This document shows, in pieces, positions 14,418 to 24,170 of a DNA stretch of 35,061 bases. The DNA comes from Gammaproteobacteria bacterium RIFCSPHIGHO2_12_FULL_37_34 (GTDB lineage: Bacteria > Pseudomonadota > Gammaproteobacteria > DSM-16500). Each line of letters starts with the position of its first letter. Positions within the stretch are counted from its first letter, which is position 1. Under the pieces are notes generated by a model. That model did no database searches and had not been told where the DNA came from. It saw only the letters and a list, made by a program, of their open reading frames with translations. A program made the position numbers and the translations under genes. Where the stretch lies: assembly GCA_001801495.1 (NCBI GenBank), contig MGXW01000057.1, forward strand, positions 1-35,061. Direction: 5' to 3'.

Positions 14418-17237
14418 ATGATGCTCAAATCAAAATCAATGCAAGAACTACGACAAGATTCTTTTCTTGTGGCCGGAGGCGAGAGTTATTTAGAAAACCT
14501 CTATGAAGCTTATTTAAACAATCCGCAGACGATTTCAGCCGAATGGCGATCCTATTTTGATCAATTGGTGCAATCTGTTGTGCGACCTTTACCTGATGTG
14601 TCGCATGAGGTTATTTACGAACAATTTTTACAATTAGCGAGGCAATCACGTAAGCATGCCACAAAGATAAGTGCAGGATCTTTTCAAGAACAACAAGAGC
14701 GCCTCATCGAATTCATTTCTGCTTATCGACGACTTGGACATTTACAAGCAACGATTGACCCTTTAGGGTTATATAAAGGCATGTATCATCCTATTTTAGA
14801 ACTTGCTTATTATGGTTTTTCTGATCGAGATCTTACCCAATTGTTTCATGTTGGATCTTTCACTTGCTTAAACAAAGAAACTGCATCGCTACGCGATATT
14901 TATCAAACTTTACGCCAATGTTATTGCGGTACGATTGGTTTTGAATATATGCATATCAATCGCGCAGAAGAAGTAGAGTGGATACGCGATCGTATTGAAC
15001 GGGTATGGTTGAATTTCAAACCTAGTCATGAAGAAAAGTTAACTATTTTAGATAAATTAGTTAGCGCTGATGGATTAGAAAAATATTTGGGTTTTAAATA
15101 TGTGGGACAAAAACGTTTTTCTTTGGAAGGTGGTGATAGCCTGATTCCTTTGCTTGATACCATTGTGCAACGTAGTGCTGAACATCATGTGAAAGAATTG
15201 ATTATTGGTATGGCACATCGAGGTCGCTTAAATGTGCTAGTTAATGTGGTTGGCAAAGAACCGAAAGAAATATTCGCTGCTTTTGAAGGGAAGGGTATAT
15301 CAGAAACACATTCTGGTGATGTGAAATATCATTTAGGTTATTCATCGAATGTAGAAACGCAATACGGTCCTCTCCATATTGCTTTAGCTTTTAATCCTTC
15401 TCATCTTGAAATTGTATCGCCTGTTGTGCAAGGCTCGGTAAGAGCAAGACAGAGGCGTCGTCGTGATACCAATCAACAACAAGCTGTTCCCATTCAAATT
15501 CATGGTGATGCGGCATTTGCAGGCCAAGGTGTTGTGATGGAAACATTTCAGTTGTCGCAAACGCGTTGGTTTACTGTAGGAGGGTCGATTCATATCGTTA
15601 TCAACAATCAAATTGGTTTTACGATTAGCAATCCTAAAGATGCTCGTTCCACTATTTATTGTACTGATGTAGCAAAAATGGTTGAAGCGCCTATTTTGCA
15701 TGTGAATGCGAACGACCCGGAAGCCGTTTATTTTGCAGCATTATTTGCTATTGATTATCGTTTGGCTTTCAAACGGGATGTCGTCATCGATTTAGTTTGT
15801 TATCGGCGTCATGGGCACAACGAAGCAGATGAACCATCAGCTACACAACCGGCGATGTATAAAATCATCAAATCATTACCCGCAACTTATCTTCTCTATG
15901 CAAAAAAACTAGCAGCAGATGGCGTGATTCAAGATCAAGCAGAAAAGAATCTTGCTGATGTTTATCGGCAAGCTTTAGATGATGGTAAGCAAATAGTAAA
16001 GGTGGTTAATAAATCGACTTATGAATTTATTGTTAATTGGGAGCCATTTATTAGCAAGTCGTGGGCAACAACTGTGAAAACAAGTGTGCCACTTGATCGC
16101 TTAAAACAAATCGCTATTCAACTTGATCAATTACCAGATGGTTTTGTGGTGCAACCACAAGTTAAGAAAATGCTCTCTGCACAACAGAAAATGACAGCAG
16201 GTGACCTACCAATGACCTGGGGTTATGCAGAAAATCTGGCTTATGCAACTTTATTGGATGAAGGTTATCCTATTCGCCTGTGTGGTCAGGATACTGGACG
16301 AGGAACATTTGCTCATCGGCATGCTATTTTATATAACCAGAAAAATGATGATATTTATATTCCATTAAGTCATATTTCACCTACACAAGCACAAATTAAT
16401 GTGGTGGATTCATTATTATCGGAAGAAGCAGTGTTGGCATTTGAATATGGTTATGCGACTGCTGAGCCTAATTTTTTAGTGCTTTGGGAAGCACAATTTG
16501 GCGATTTTGCTAATGGTGCACAAGTGGTGATTGATCAATTTATTAGTTCAGGCGAACAAAAATGGGGAAGATTATGTGGTTTGGTGATGTTATTACCCCA
16601 TGGATATGAAGGTCAAGGACCAGAACACTCCTCCGCTCGTCTAGAACGTTATTTGCAATTGTGTGCGCAAGAAAATATCCAAGTCTGTGTGCCTTCTACA
16701 CCCGCGCAGATTTTCCATTTATTACGCCGGCAAATGTTGCGTCCCTATCGTAAGCCTCTTATTGTCATGACACCTAAAAGCTTGTTGCGCCACCCACTAG
16801 TGACTTCCCGTTTAGAAGAGTTAGCACAGGGAGACTATCAGTTGGTTATTCCTGAAATTGATTCGTTAGATAACAAAAAGATTTCGCGCGTTATTTTTTG
16901 TTGCGGTAAGATATATTATGATTTGTTACAGAGTAGACGTGAGCTGAAATTAGATCATGTTGCAATTATTCGCATAGAGCAGCTCTATCCTTTCCCTGTG
17001 GCTGATTGTAAACATATTTTTGAAACGTACAGTTATGTTAAAGAGATTATTTGGTGTCAAGAAGAGCCGCAAAATCAAGGTGCTTTTGTTTTTATCGACA
17101 CCTATCTTTCTCAATTGTTGATGAAAGGGCAGATATTGCAATATGTAGGCCGATTGGCTTTGGCATCTTCTGCAGTCGGTTATCATGCTGTACATGAGAA
17201 AGAGCAGCATGAGTTAGTGATGAGGGCGTTGAAGTAA
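14418..17237 (+). CDS. sucA: 2-oxoglutarate dehydrogenase E1 component
   Basis: Thiamine-diphosphate-dependent decarboxylase of the 2-oxoglutarate dehydrogenase complex. It is 939 residues (E. coli 933). The N-terminal peripheral E2-binding segment is recognisable (FLVAGGESYLENLYEAYLNN, then AEWRSYFDQL). The cofactor motif spans IHGDAAFAGQGVVMETF to IVINNQIGFTISN. The second half contains the transketolase-like pyrimidine-binding domain (RLCGQDTGRGTFAHRHAI and a LLPHGYEGQGPEHSSARLER loop). Two adjacent Met codons lie at the start; AGAG about 10 bases upstream is a modest ribosome site. Together with SucB and an E3 (LpdA) encoded elsewhere it makes the complex. Confidence 0.97.
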   Translation: MMLKSKSMQELRQDSFLVAGGESYLENLYEAYLNNPQTISAEWRSYFDQLVQSVVRPLPDVSHEVIYEQFLQLARQSRKHATKISAGSFQEQQERLIEFISAYRRLGHLQATIDPLGLYKGMYHPILELAYYGFSDRDLTQLFHVGSFTCLNKETASLRDIYQTLRQCYCGTIGFEYMHINRAEEVEWIRDRIERVWLNFKPSHEEKLTILDKLVSADGLEKYLGFKYVGQKRFSLEGGDSLIPLLDTIVQRSAEHHVKELIIGMAHRGRLNVLVNVVGKEPKEIFAAFEGKGISETHSGDVKYHLGYSSNVETQYGPLHIALAFNPSHLEIVSPVVQGSVRARQRRRRDTNQQQAVPIQIHGDAAFAGQGVVMETFQLSQTRWFTVGGSIHIVINNQIGFTISNPKDARSTIYCTDVAKMVEAPILHVNANDPEAVYFAALFAIDYRLAFKRDVVIDLVCYRRHGHNEADEPSATQPAMYKIIKSLPATYLLYAKKLAADGVIQDQAEKNLADVYRQALDDGKQIVKVVNKSTYEFIVNWEPFISKSWATTVKTSVPLDRLKQIAIQLDQLPDGFVVQPQVKKMLSAQQKMTAGDLPMTWGYAENLAYATLLDEGYPIRLCGQDTGRGTFAHRHAILYNQKNDDIYIPLSHISPTQAQINVVDSLLSEEAVLAFEYGYATAEPNFLVLWEAQFGDFANGAQVVIDQFISSGEQKWGRLCGLVMLLPHGYEGQGPEHSSARLERYLQLCAQENIQVCVPSTPAQIFHLLRRQMLRPYRKPLIVMTPKSLLRHPLVTSRLEELAQGDYQLVIPEIDSLDNKKISRVIFCCGKIYYDLLQSRRELKLDHVAIIRIEQLYPFPVADCKHIFETYSYVKEIIWCQEEPQNQGAFVFIDTYLSQLLMKGQILQYVGRLALASSAVGYHAVHEKEQHELVMRALK

Positions 17238-17262
17238 TAAAATTGTAAAAAGGAAATCATTG

Positions 17263-18414
17263 ATGTCAATAGAAGTAAAAGTTCCTTTGCTGCCTGAATC
17301 CGTTTCAGAAGCAACCATTGCAACCTGGTATAAAAAAGCAGGCGATTCTGTTAAACGCGATGAAAATATTGTGGATTTGGAAACAGATAAAGTAATGCTT
17401 GAAGTTCCAGCGCCAGCAGATGGGGTATTAAAGGAAATCATTAAAAATACTGGGAGTAGTGTGCATGCTGAGGAGGTGATTGCAGTCATTGAAGCTGTAG
17501 ATGCGCGCACCAGCTTGCCTACACCCAAACCCACTGTTGAAAAAACAAAACAGTCACCAATCACTGCTCCCTTACCGATGAGTCCCTCAGTACGTCGGGC
17601 GGCAGCTGAACATGAAGTTGATCTTTCACAGGTAACAGGTACGGGCAAAAAAGGGCGTATTACTAAAGAAAATGTTGTTGCGGCAACCTCAACTATTGAT
17701 ATGAATCGAGATGCGCGCCCAGAAAAACGCGTGCCTATGACTCGAATCCGTGCGCGTATTGCAGAACGCTTGCTGGAAGTATCACAAAACACAGCGATGT
17801 TGACGACCTTCAATGAAATCAATATGGCGCAAGTGATGGATATACGTCATCGTTATCGCGAAAAATTTGAGAAAACTTATAACGTACGTCTTGGGTTAAT
17901 GTCTTTTTTCGTACGAGCATGTGTAGAAGCTTTAAAGCGCTCACCTATTGTGAATGCTTCGATAGATGGCAATGATATTATTTATCATGGTTATTATGAT
18001 ATTGGTGTAGCAGTTTCAACGGAGCGTGGATTGGTTGTTCCGGTATTGCGCGATGTTGATGCCATGACAACCGCAGAAATTGAAATTAAAATTGCGGAGT
18101 ATGCTGAGAAAGCTCGTCTAGGTAAGCTTACTTTGGAAGAAATGCAAGGTGGTACGTTTACCATTACCAATGGCGGTGTATTTGGTTCTTTAATGGCAAC
18201 ACCATTATTGAATGCACCACAATGCGCCATTTTGGGCATGCATAAAATTCAAGAACGGCCCATCGCTGAAAATGGGCAAGTAGTTGTTCGACCGATGATG
18301 TATGTCGCTCTTTCTTATGACCATCGATTGGTTGATGGTAAAGAATCCGTTACTTTTCTAGTTAATATTAAAGAATTACTTGAAGATCCAGCACGTTTAA
18401 TTCTCGAGGTATAA
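17263..18414 (+). CDS. sucB: 2-oxoglutarate dehydrogenase E2, dihydrolipoamide succinyltransferase
   Basis: Core of the 2-oxoglutarate dehydrogenase complex; passes the succinyl group from lipoate to CoA. The start chosen is ATG at 17263 (MSIEVKVPLLPESVSEAT), with AGGAA about 8 bases upstream, in preference to the TTG one codon before. It is 383 residues (E. coli 405). A single lipoyl domain carries Lys43 in LETDKVMLE. A short Pro/Thr linker, the E1/E3-binding domain (SPSVRRAAAEHEVDLSQVTG) and the catalytic domain with YDHRLVDGKE (active-site His) follow. The linker is shorter than in E. coli, which accounts for the size. Confidence 0.97.
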   Translation: MSIEVKVPLLPESVSEATIATWYKKAGDSVKRDENIVDLETDKVMLEVPAPADGVLKEIIKNTGSSVHAEEVIAVIEAVDARTSLPTPKPTVEKTKQSPITAPLPMSPSVRRAAAEHEVDLSQVTGTGKKGRITKENVVAATSTIDMNRDARPEKRVPMTRIRARIAERLLEVSQNTAMLTTFNEINMAQVMDIRHRYREKFEKTYNVRLGLMSFFVRACVEALKRSPIVNASIDGNDIIYHGYYDIGVAVSTERGLVVPVLRDVDAMTTAEIEIKIAEYAEKARLGKLTLEEMQGGTFTITNGGVFGSLMATPLLNAPQCAILGMHKIQERPIAENGQVVVRPMMYVALSYDHRLVDGKESVTFLVNIKELLEDPARLILEV

Positions 18415-18420
18415 ATACTT

Positions 18421-19584
18421 ATGAATCTTCATGAATATCAAGCTAAACAATTGTTGGCAGAGTATGAATTACCTGTTTCTAAAGGAGAGATTGTCGCAAA
18501 TGCAGAAGAAGCCATTGTGATTGCTGATAAATTGGCAACTTTACGATGGGTGGTCAAAGCGCAGGTTCATGCTGGAGGTCGTGGTAAAGCAGGGGGTGTG
18601 AAACTAGTTACAACAAAAGATGAATTAGCCCAAGTGGTTAGAGCGCTACTTGGCAGCCGTTTAGTGACTTATCAAACAACAGCCGAAGGGCAGCCTGTTC
18701 ATAAAGTTTTAGTAGAAGAACCTTGCGATATTGCTCAAGAACTCTATCTGGGTGCGGTTATTGATCGATCCAAGCAGCGGATCGTTTTTATGGCATCCAC
18801 AGAAGGTGGTGTTGAAATTGAAAAAGTAGCTGAAAAAACGCCAGAAAAAATTTTAACTGTAACCGTTGATCCTCTTGTTGGTCTATTGCCTTATCAAGGT
18901 CGTCAATTGGCATTTGCTTTGCGCCTACAAGCAGAACAAATTAAAGAATTTGTTCAATTGATCATTGGTTTATGCAAATTATTTAAAGAAAATGATTTGA
19001 GTTTGTTAGAAATTAATCCGCTTGTTATTACAAAGCAAGGCCATTTGCTCTGTTTAGATGCCAAGATCAACATTGATGATAATGCGCTTTATCGCCAACC
19101 TAAGTTACGTGCTATGCGTGATACCTCACAGGAAGATGAACGTGAAAATCGGGCGCGTGATTGGGAGCTAAATTATATTGCATTAGATGGCGATATTGGT
19201 TGCATGGTAAATGGTGCTGGGTTAGCTATGGCGACTATGGATTTGATTAAACTTCATGGAGGTCATCCAGCTAATTTTTTGGATGTAGGCGGTGGGGCAA
19301 CTAAAGAACGTGTGGCAGAAGCATTTAAAATTATTTTATCCGATCAAAAAGTAAAAGCGATTCTAATCAATATTTTTGGTGGCATTGTTCGCTGTGATTT
19401 AATTGCTGATGGAATTATTGGTGCAGTGAAAGAAATAGGAACGATGTTGCCTGTGGTCGTACGTTTAGAAGGAAATAATGCTGAATTAGGAGCCAAATTG
19501 TTACGTGATAGTGGTTTAAGTATTATTGCAGCGACAAGCTTTACAGATGCTGCACAGAAAGTGGTGGAGGCTGCTAAGAAATGA
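18421..19584 (+). CDS. sucC: Succinyl-CoA ligase (ADP-forming), beta subunit
   Basis: With SucD interconverts succinyl-CoA and succinate with substrate-level phosphorylation. It is 387 residues (E. coli 388), beginning MNLHEYQAKQLLAEYELPVS. The ATP-grasp domain shows VKAQVHAGGRGKAGGVK and LLEINPLVIT. The C-terminal ligase domain has GGGATKERVAEAFKII and LINIFGGIVRCDLIADGI. It starts 6 bp after the sucB stop and overlaps sucD by 4 bp (ATGA). Confidence 0.98.
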   Translation: MNLHEYQAKQLLAEYELPVSKGEIVANAEEAIVIADKLATLRWVVKAQVHAGGRGKAGGVKLVTTKDELAQVVRALLGSRLVTYQTTAEGQPVHKVLVEEPCDIAQELYLGAVIDRSKQRIVFMASTEGGVEIEKVAEKTPEKILTVTVDPLVGLLPYQGRQLAFALRLQAEQIKEFVQLIIGLCKLFKENDLSLLEINPLVITKQGHLLCLDAKINIDDNALYRQPKLRAMRDTSQEDERENRARDWELNYIALDGDIGCMVNGAGLAMATMDLIKLHGGHPANFLDVGGGATKERVAEAFKIILSDQKVKAILINIFGGIVRCDLIADGIIGAVKEIGTMLPVVVRLEGNNAELGAKLLRDSGLSIIAATSFTDAAQKVVEAAKK

Positions 19585-20456
19585 GTATTCTCGTCAACAA
19601 AAAAACCTTGGTGATTTGTCAAGGCTTTACTGGTAAGCAAGGTACGTTTCATTCGGAACAAGCTATTGCTTATGGTACAAAAATGGTGGGAGGGGTGACA
19701 CCAGAAAAAGGCGGCCAAAAGCATCTTGGATTACCTGTTTTTAATACGGTTAAAGAAGCTTATGAGATGACTAAAGCCGATGCTTCTGTTATTTACGTAC
19801 CAGCGCCATTTTGTAAAGATTCTATTTTAGAAGCAGTTGATGCAGGTATTCGTTTAATTGTATGTATCACGGAAGGCATTCCTGTTCTTGATATGTTAGA
19901 CGTGAAAGCCTGTCTTGCTCAACATCCCGATGTTAGATTAATTGGTCCCAACTGTCCTGGTGTCATTACGCCTGGCGAATGTAAGATAGGAATTATGCCA
20001 GGTTATATCCATCAACCAGGTAAAGTAGGCATTGTTTCTCGTTCAGGTACGCTCACTTATGAAGCAGTTAAACAAACAACTGATCTAGGTTTGGGGCAAA
20101 GCACGTGTGTGGGCATTGGTGGCGATCCTATCCCGGGTATGAATTTTATTGATGTACTTCGTTTATTTGAAAAAGATGCACAAACGGAAATAATTGTGAT
20201 GGTAGGTGAAATTGGTGGTAGCGCAGAGGAAGAAGCTGCGGCATTTATTAAACAATATGTCACCAAACCAGTGGTTGCTTATATTGCTGGTGTAACAGCT
20301 CCTGCTGGTAAGCGCATGGGTCATGCTGGAGCTATTATCGCTTATGGCAAAGGTACAGCAGCAGAAAAATTTAAAGTGTTGGAAGCAGCTGGTGTGCATA
20401 TTGTGCGCTCCCCTGCGGAAATGGGCAAAACAGCTGCGCAAATAATAATGAGTTAA
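19581..20456 (+). CDS. sucD: Succinyl-CoA ligase (ADP-forming), alpha subunit
   Basis: Binds CoA and carries the phosphohistidine intermediate. It is 291 residues (E. coli 289). The N-terminal CoA-binding Rossmann domain contains CQGFTGKQGTFHSEQAIAYG, followed by GPNCPGVITPGECKIGIMPG. The active-site His lies in GKRMGHAGAIIAYGKGTA. The start overlaps the sucC stop (ATGA); serS begins 1 bp after the sucD stop. This ends the TCA part of the run. Confidence 0.98.
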   Translation: MSILVNKKTLVICQGFTGKQGTFHSEQAIAYGTKMVGGVTPEKGGQKHLGLPVFNTVKEAYEMTKADASVIYVPAPFCKDSILEAVDAGIRLIVCITEGIPVLDMLDVKACLAQHPDVRLIGPNCPGVITPGECKIGIMPGYIHQPGKVGIVSRSGTLTYEAVKQTTDLGLGQSTCVGIGGDPIPGMNFIDVLRLFEKDAQTEIIVMVGEIGGSAEEEAAAFIKQYVTKPVVAYIAGVTAPAGKRMGHAGAIIAYGKGTAAEKFKVLEAAGVHIVRSPAEMGKTAAQIIMS

Positions 20457-20457
20457 T

Positions 20458-21729
20458 ATGCTAGATCCCAAATTAATACGAACATCCATTGCATCTGTTG
20501 CAGCGCAGCTTACGAAGCGCGGGTTGGTGCTTGATGTTGAAAAATTTAATGCACTTGAAGAACAACGCAAACAATTACAAATGACTATCCAAGCGTTACA
20601 AAATCAACGCAACATCCAATCAAAAGAAGTGGGTCGTGCAAAAGCGACTGGAAACCATACGGAAGATGTTTTAAAACAACTCAAAGAATTAAGTGATACG
20701 TTGAAATTAAAAGAAACTCAATTTGCTACTATTCAAACGGATCTCGATAATTTTTTAGCCTGTATTCCGAATCTTCCACAGGAATCGGTTCCAGTTGGCA
20801 AAAGTGAAGAAGATAACCGAGTGGAGCGCACTTCTTTGCAACCCACATCCTTTTCATTTGTTGCAAAAGATCATGTGGAATTAGGTGCTAAAAATAATTG
20901 GATGGACTTTGAAACAGCTGCTAAGCTCTCGGGCGCTCGTTTTGTTGTATTGCGAGGCCCATTAGCAAGATTACAGCGAGCATTGATTCAATTCATGATG
21001 GATATTCATACGCGTGAACATGGGTATCAAGAAATTGCTGTTCCTTATATTGTGCATGGGGATTGTTTATTTGGTACAGGCCAGTTACCTAAATTTAAAG
21101 AAGATTTATTTGCGATTAATAGTGAAGATGAGAAATACCTCATTTCAACATCTGAAGTACCCGTGACAAATACCATTAGAGACTCCATTATCGATAGTAA
21201 GCAATTACCTATCAAATATGTTTGTTATAGCTCGTGTTTTCGTAGCGAAGCAGGTTCTTATGGTAAAGATATAAGAGGGATGTTACGACAACACCAATTT
21301 GAAAAAGTTGAATTATTACAAATGGTGACGCCAGAACAATCTGATCAGGCATTAGAAGAACTGACTTACCATGCGGAAGTTATATTACAACGTTTGGAAT
21401 TGCCTTATCGAGTTGTTACTTTATGTACAGCGGATCTTGGTTTTGCAGCAGCAAAAACTTATGATTTGGAAGTATGGTTACCGGGTCAGAAACGGTATCG
21501 TGAAATTTCATCCTGTAGTAATACTGAAAGTTTTCAAGCAAGGCGTATGAAAGCAAGATGGCGTAGCGAATCAGGTGATATTGATTTTGTGCATACCTTA
21601 AACGGATCGGGTGTGGCTGTTGGCCGTGCACTAATTGCTATTTTAGAGAATCATCAAGATGAATTAGGCCGCATTCATATTCCTCGCGCTTTGCAGACGT
21701 ATATGGATGGAATGAAGGTCATTGAGTGA
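20458..21729 (+). CDS. serS: Seryl-tRNA synthetase
   Basis: Charges tRNA-Ser (and tRNA-Sec where present). It is 423 residues with the N-terminal antiparallel coiled coil that grips the long variable arm (about residues 28-105: EEQRKQLQMTIQALQNQRN onward). The class II catalytic domain has motif 2 CFRSEAGSYGKDIRGMLRQH and motif 3 NGSGVAVGRALIAILENHQ. It begins 1 bp after the sucD stop with no clear ribosome site of its own, so it is probably translated by coupling within the sdh-suc transcript. Confidence 0.97.
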   Translation: MLDPKLIRTSIASVAAQLTKRGLVLDVEKFNALEEQRKQLQMTIQALQNQRNIQSKEVGRAKATGNHTEDVLKQLKELSDTLKLKETQFATIQTDLDNFLACIPNLPQESVPVGKSEEDNRVERTSLQPTSFSFVAKDHVELGAKNNWMDFETAAKLSGARFVVLRGPLARLQRALIQFMMDIHTREHGYQEIAVPYIVHGDCLFGTGQLPKFKEDLFAINSEDEKYLISTSEVPVTNTIRDSIIDSKQLPIKYVCYSSCFRSEAGSYGKDIRGMLRQHQFEKVELLQMVTPEQSDQALEELTYHAEVILQRLELPYRVVTLCTADLGFAAAKTYDLEVWLPGQKRYREISSCSNTESFQARRMKARWRSESGDIDFVHTLNGSGVAVGRALIAILENHQDELGRIHIPRALQTYMDGMKVIE

Positions 21730-21748
21730 TAATTAAACGGAGACTATT

Positions 21749-22039
21749 GTGCGCATTATTAGTTATTTTTTCTTACTTATTATTGTTCTATTTGGGATGA
21801 CATTTGCAACATTGAATTCTGAATCAGTGACGATTAATTATTATTTTAGTCAAAGCGCGTTACCGCTTTCATTATTGTTGGTTTTAGTATTTTCTTTAGG
21901 TTGTTTTATTGGGATGATAGTTGGGTTTTGGTTATTAATTAAATCCAAGTTATATAACTATCGTTTACAGCAACGGCTTACGTTAGCCGAAAAAGAAATC
22001 GAAAATTTACGCGCGATCCCGATACAGGATAAAGTGTAA
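21749..22039 (+). CDS. lapA: Lipopolysaccharide assembly protein A (LapA, DUF1049 type)
   Basis: A 96-residue inner-membrane protein with two transmembrane helices (residues about 3-22 and 42-65) and a cytoplasmic tail, matching LapA/YciS. In E. coli it works with LapB to control LPS synthesis by regulating LpxC turnover through FtsH. The start is GTG at 21749 with ACGGAG about 7 bases upstream. The TLNSESVTINYYFSQSALPLSLLLVLVFSLG stretch between and within the helices is typical of the family in spirit and spacing. Its stop overlaps the lapB start by 1 base (TAATG), so the two are coupled. Confidence 0.9.
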   Translation: MRIISYFFLLIIVLFGMTFATLNSESVTINYYFSQSALPLSLLLVLVFSLGCFIGMIVGFWLLIKSKLYNYRLQQRLTLAEKEIENLRAIPIQDKV

Positions 22040-23211
22040 TGAAAGTGGTTTGGATATTGCTCGTTTTTATCGCCTTTGGCATAGCTTGGTGGCTAGGGTA
22101 TCGTGCGCGTCCTAAAGAAATAATATCCAAAAAAATTAATCTTCCTCGTGACTATTTAACCGGACTTAATTTTTTATTGAATGAAGAAACCGATAAAGCG
22201 GTTGATATTTTTATTAAAATGTTAGAAGTAGATAGTGATACAGTTGAAACTCATTTAGCAGTAGGTAAACTTTTTCGCAAACGTGGGGAAGTGGATAGAG
22301 CCATTCGTATTCATCAAAATCTTATTGCGCGACCCCAACTAGATAAAATTTATCGTGAACAGTCGCTTTTTGAATTAGGACAAGATTATTTAAGTGCAGG
22401 TATGTTAGATCGAGCAGAACGGGTCTTTCTAGAGTTGATTCAGGCCAAATCGCATTCGGCACGAGCGTTACAAATGCTCATTGATATTTATCAACAAGAA
22501 AAAGATTGGGAAAATGCTATTAAAGTTGCCAATCAATATGAAACAGTTACCAGACAGAATATGCAAGCTGTGATTGCACATTATTATTGTGAGTTAGCAG
22601 ATATTGCTTACTTAAAAGAGGATTTTGATTTGGCGAGAGAACAATTAAGTCATGCTTTTGCTGCGGATCCTTCCTGTGTGCGAGCAAGTTTATTACAAGC
22701 GAAAGTGTGTATAGGCGAAGAAGATTATAAATCTGCCATACGCTTTTTGAAAAAAATTAAAGATCAAAACCCAGATTATCTTTCAGAATCAATTGATTTA
22801 CTTGCATTATGTTATGAGAAAACGCAACAACAAGATGAATTACTTCTTTATTTAAAGACATTAATTGAAGAACATCCACATGTTCCTGTTGTGCTTATTC
22901 TAACTGATCGTATTCGTCAATGGAAAGGCGATCAAGTTGCAGCGCATTTTGTTGCCGATTATGTGCGTCGTTATCCTTCTTTGCGTGGTCTTCATCTTTT
23001 TATCAACCTTTATGCGGCTGATGTGGAAGGACGAGTAAAAGAGGATTTGCACATTTTGCAAAACCTAATGAGAAAAATTCTTGCTAATAAACCAGAGTAC
23101 AAATGCCATTCCTGTGGATTTTCTGGAAAATCGCTTCATTGGCAATGCCCAGGATGCAAGCAATGGAGCACGATGATGCCTATTCATGGATTTGAGGAAG
23201 GTTTAGCATGA
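22039..23211 (+). CDS. lapB: Lipopolysaccharide assembly protein B (LapB)
   Basis: An inner-membrane-anchored TPR protein (YciM in E. coli) that links LPS synthesis to FtsH-dependent LpxC degradation. It is 390 residues (E. coli 389). One N-terminal transmembrane segment (VVWILLVFIAFGIAWWLGY) is followed by about nine TPR-like repeats (for example DTVETHLAVGKLFRKRGEVDRAI). A C-terminal rubredoxin-like metal site has paired cysteines CHSCGF and CPGCKQW, residues about 354-375. Start and stop overlap the neighbours lapA and dusA. Confidence 0.95.
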   Translation: MKVVWILLVFIAFGIAWWLGYRARPKEIISKKINLPRDYLTGLNFLLNEETDKAVDIFIKMLEVDSDTVETHLAVGKLFRKRGEVDRAIRIHQNLIARPQLDKIYREQSLFELGQDYLSAGMLDRAERVFLELIQAKSHSARALQMLIDIYQQEKDWENAIKVANQYETVTRQNMQAVIAHYYCELADIAYLKEDFDLAREQLSHAFAADPSCVRASLLQAKVCIGEEDYKSAIRFLKKIKDQNPDYLSESIDLLALCYEKTQQQDELLLYLKTLIEEHPHVPVVLILTDRIRQWKGDQVAAHFVADYVRRYPSLRGLHLFINLYAADVEGRVKEDLHILQNLMRKILANKPEYKCHSCGFSGKSLHWQCPGCKQWSTMMPIHGFEEGLA

Positions 23212-24167
23212 CTATTCATCGTATTTCTGTTGCACCCATGATGGATTGTACGGATAAGCATGATCGTTATTTTTTACGTTTGATTTCATCACGGATTCTT
23301 TTATATACCGAGATGATTACGACGCACGCGCTGATTCATGGGGATGCCTCTTCTTTATTAGATTTTAATCGGGTAGAAAAGCCAATTGCTTTGCAATTGG
23401 GGGGTAGCAAGCCTCATCAGCTAGCGCAATGTGCCAAAATGGGAGAAGAATGTGGTTACGATGAGATCAATCTCAATGTGGGTTGTCCAAGTGATCGAGT
23501 ACAATCAGGCCGGTTTGGTGCTTGTTTGATGCTGATGCCTCATGTAGTGGCAGATTGTATTGCTGCGATGTGTGCTGTAGTCAGCATTCCAGTTACTGTT
23601 AAATGTCGTATTGGAGTAGATGCGCAAGATTCCTACGAACATTTATCTCATTTTATTCGATTAATTGCGAGCGCTGGTTGTCGCGTATTTATTATACATG
23701 CACGTAAAGCTTGGTTAACTGGATTAAGCCCAAAAGAAAATCGTGACATCCCACCGTTACATTATCCTCTTGTGTGGCAAATCAAAAAAGATTTTCCGCA
23801 TTTAACTATTGTGATAAACGGGGGTATCAAAACGATAGCAGATATTGATGAACAACTTGTTCATGTCGATGGTGTGATGATTGGCCGAGCCGCCTACTCG
23901 AATCCTTATTTATTGGCTGATATTCAACAAAAATATTTTGATCAACTTTGTTTAACACGACATGAAGTGATTGATCGCCTCCTACCCTATATTCGTGATC
24001 AACTGCACAATCGCGTGCGATTAGCTGCCATAACGAGACATATTTTGGGATTATTTCAAGGGCAACGTGGTGCTGCTGCTTGGCGTCGCTATTTAAGTCA
24101 ATATGCGCATGATGCACATGCTGGAGTGGAGGTAGTGTGTGCAGCTATTCCATTCAATGAGAGATAG
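23208..24167 (+). CDS. dusA: tRNA-dihydrouridine synthase DusA
   Basis: A flavin-dependent reductase of the tRNA D-loop; DusA modifies U20/U20a. It is 319 residues (E. coli 330). The N-terminus has the family signature ISVAPMMDCTDKHDRYF, followed by LYTEMITTHAL. The active-site region is NVGCPSDRVQSGRFGACLM, and the FMN-binding segments are VKCRIGVD and INGGIKT plus the GVMIGRAAYSNPYLL loop. The DusA-specific HARKAWLTGLSPKENRDIPPL stretch separates it from DusB and DusC. The start overlaps the lapB stop by 4 bp. Confidence 0.95.
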   Translation: MTIHRISVAPMMDCTDKHDRYFLRLISSRILLYTEMITTHALIHGDASSLLDFNRVEKPIALQLGGSKPHQLAQCAKMGEECGYDEINLNVGCPSDRVQSGRFGACLMLMPHVVADCIAAMCAVVSIPVTVKCRIGVDAQDSYEHLSHFIRLIASAGCRVFIIHARKAWLTGLSPKENRDIPPLHYPLVWQIKKDFPHLTIVINGGIKTIADIDEQLVHVDGVMIGRAAYSNPYLLADIQQKYFDQLCLTRHEVIDRLLPYIRDQLHNRVRLAAITRHILGLFQGQRGAAAWRRYLSQYAHDAHAGVEVVCAAIPFNER

Positions 24168-24170
24168 GAA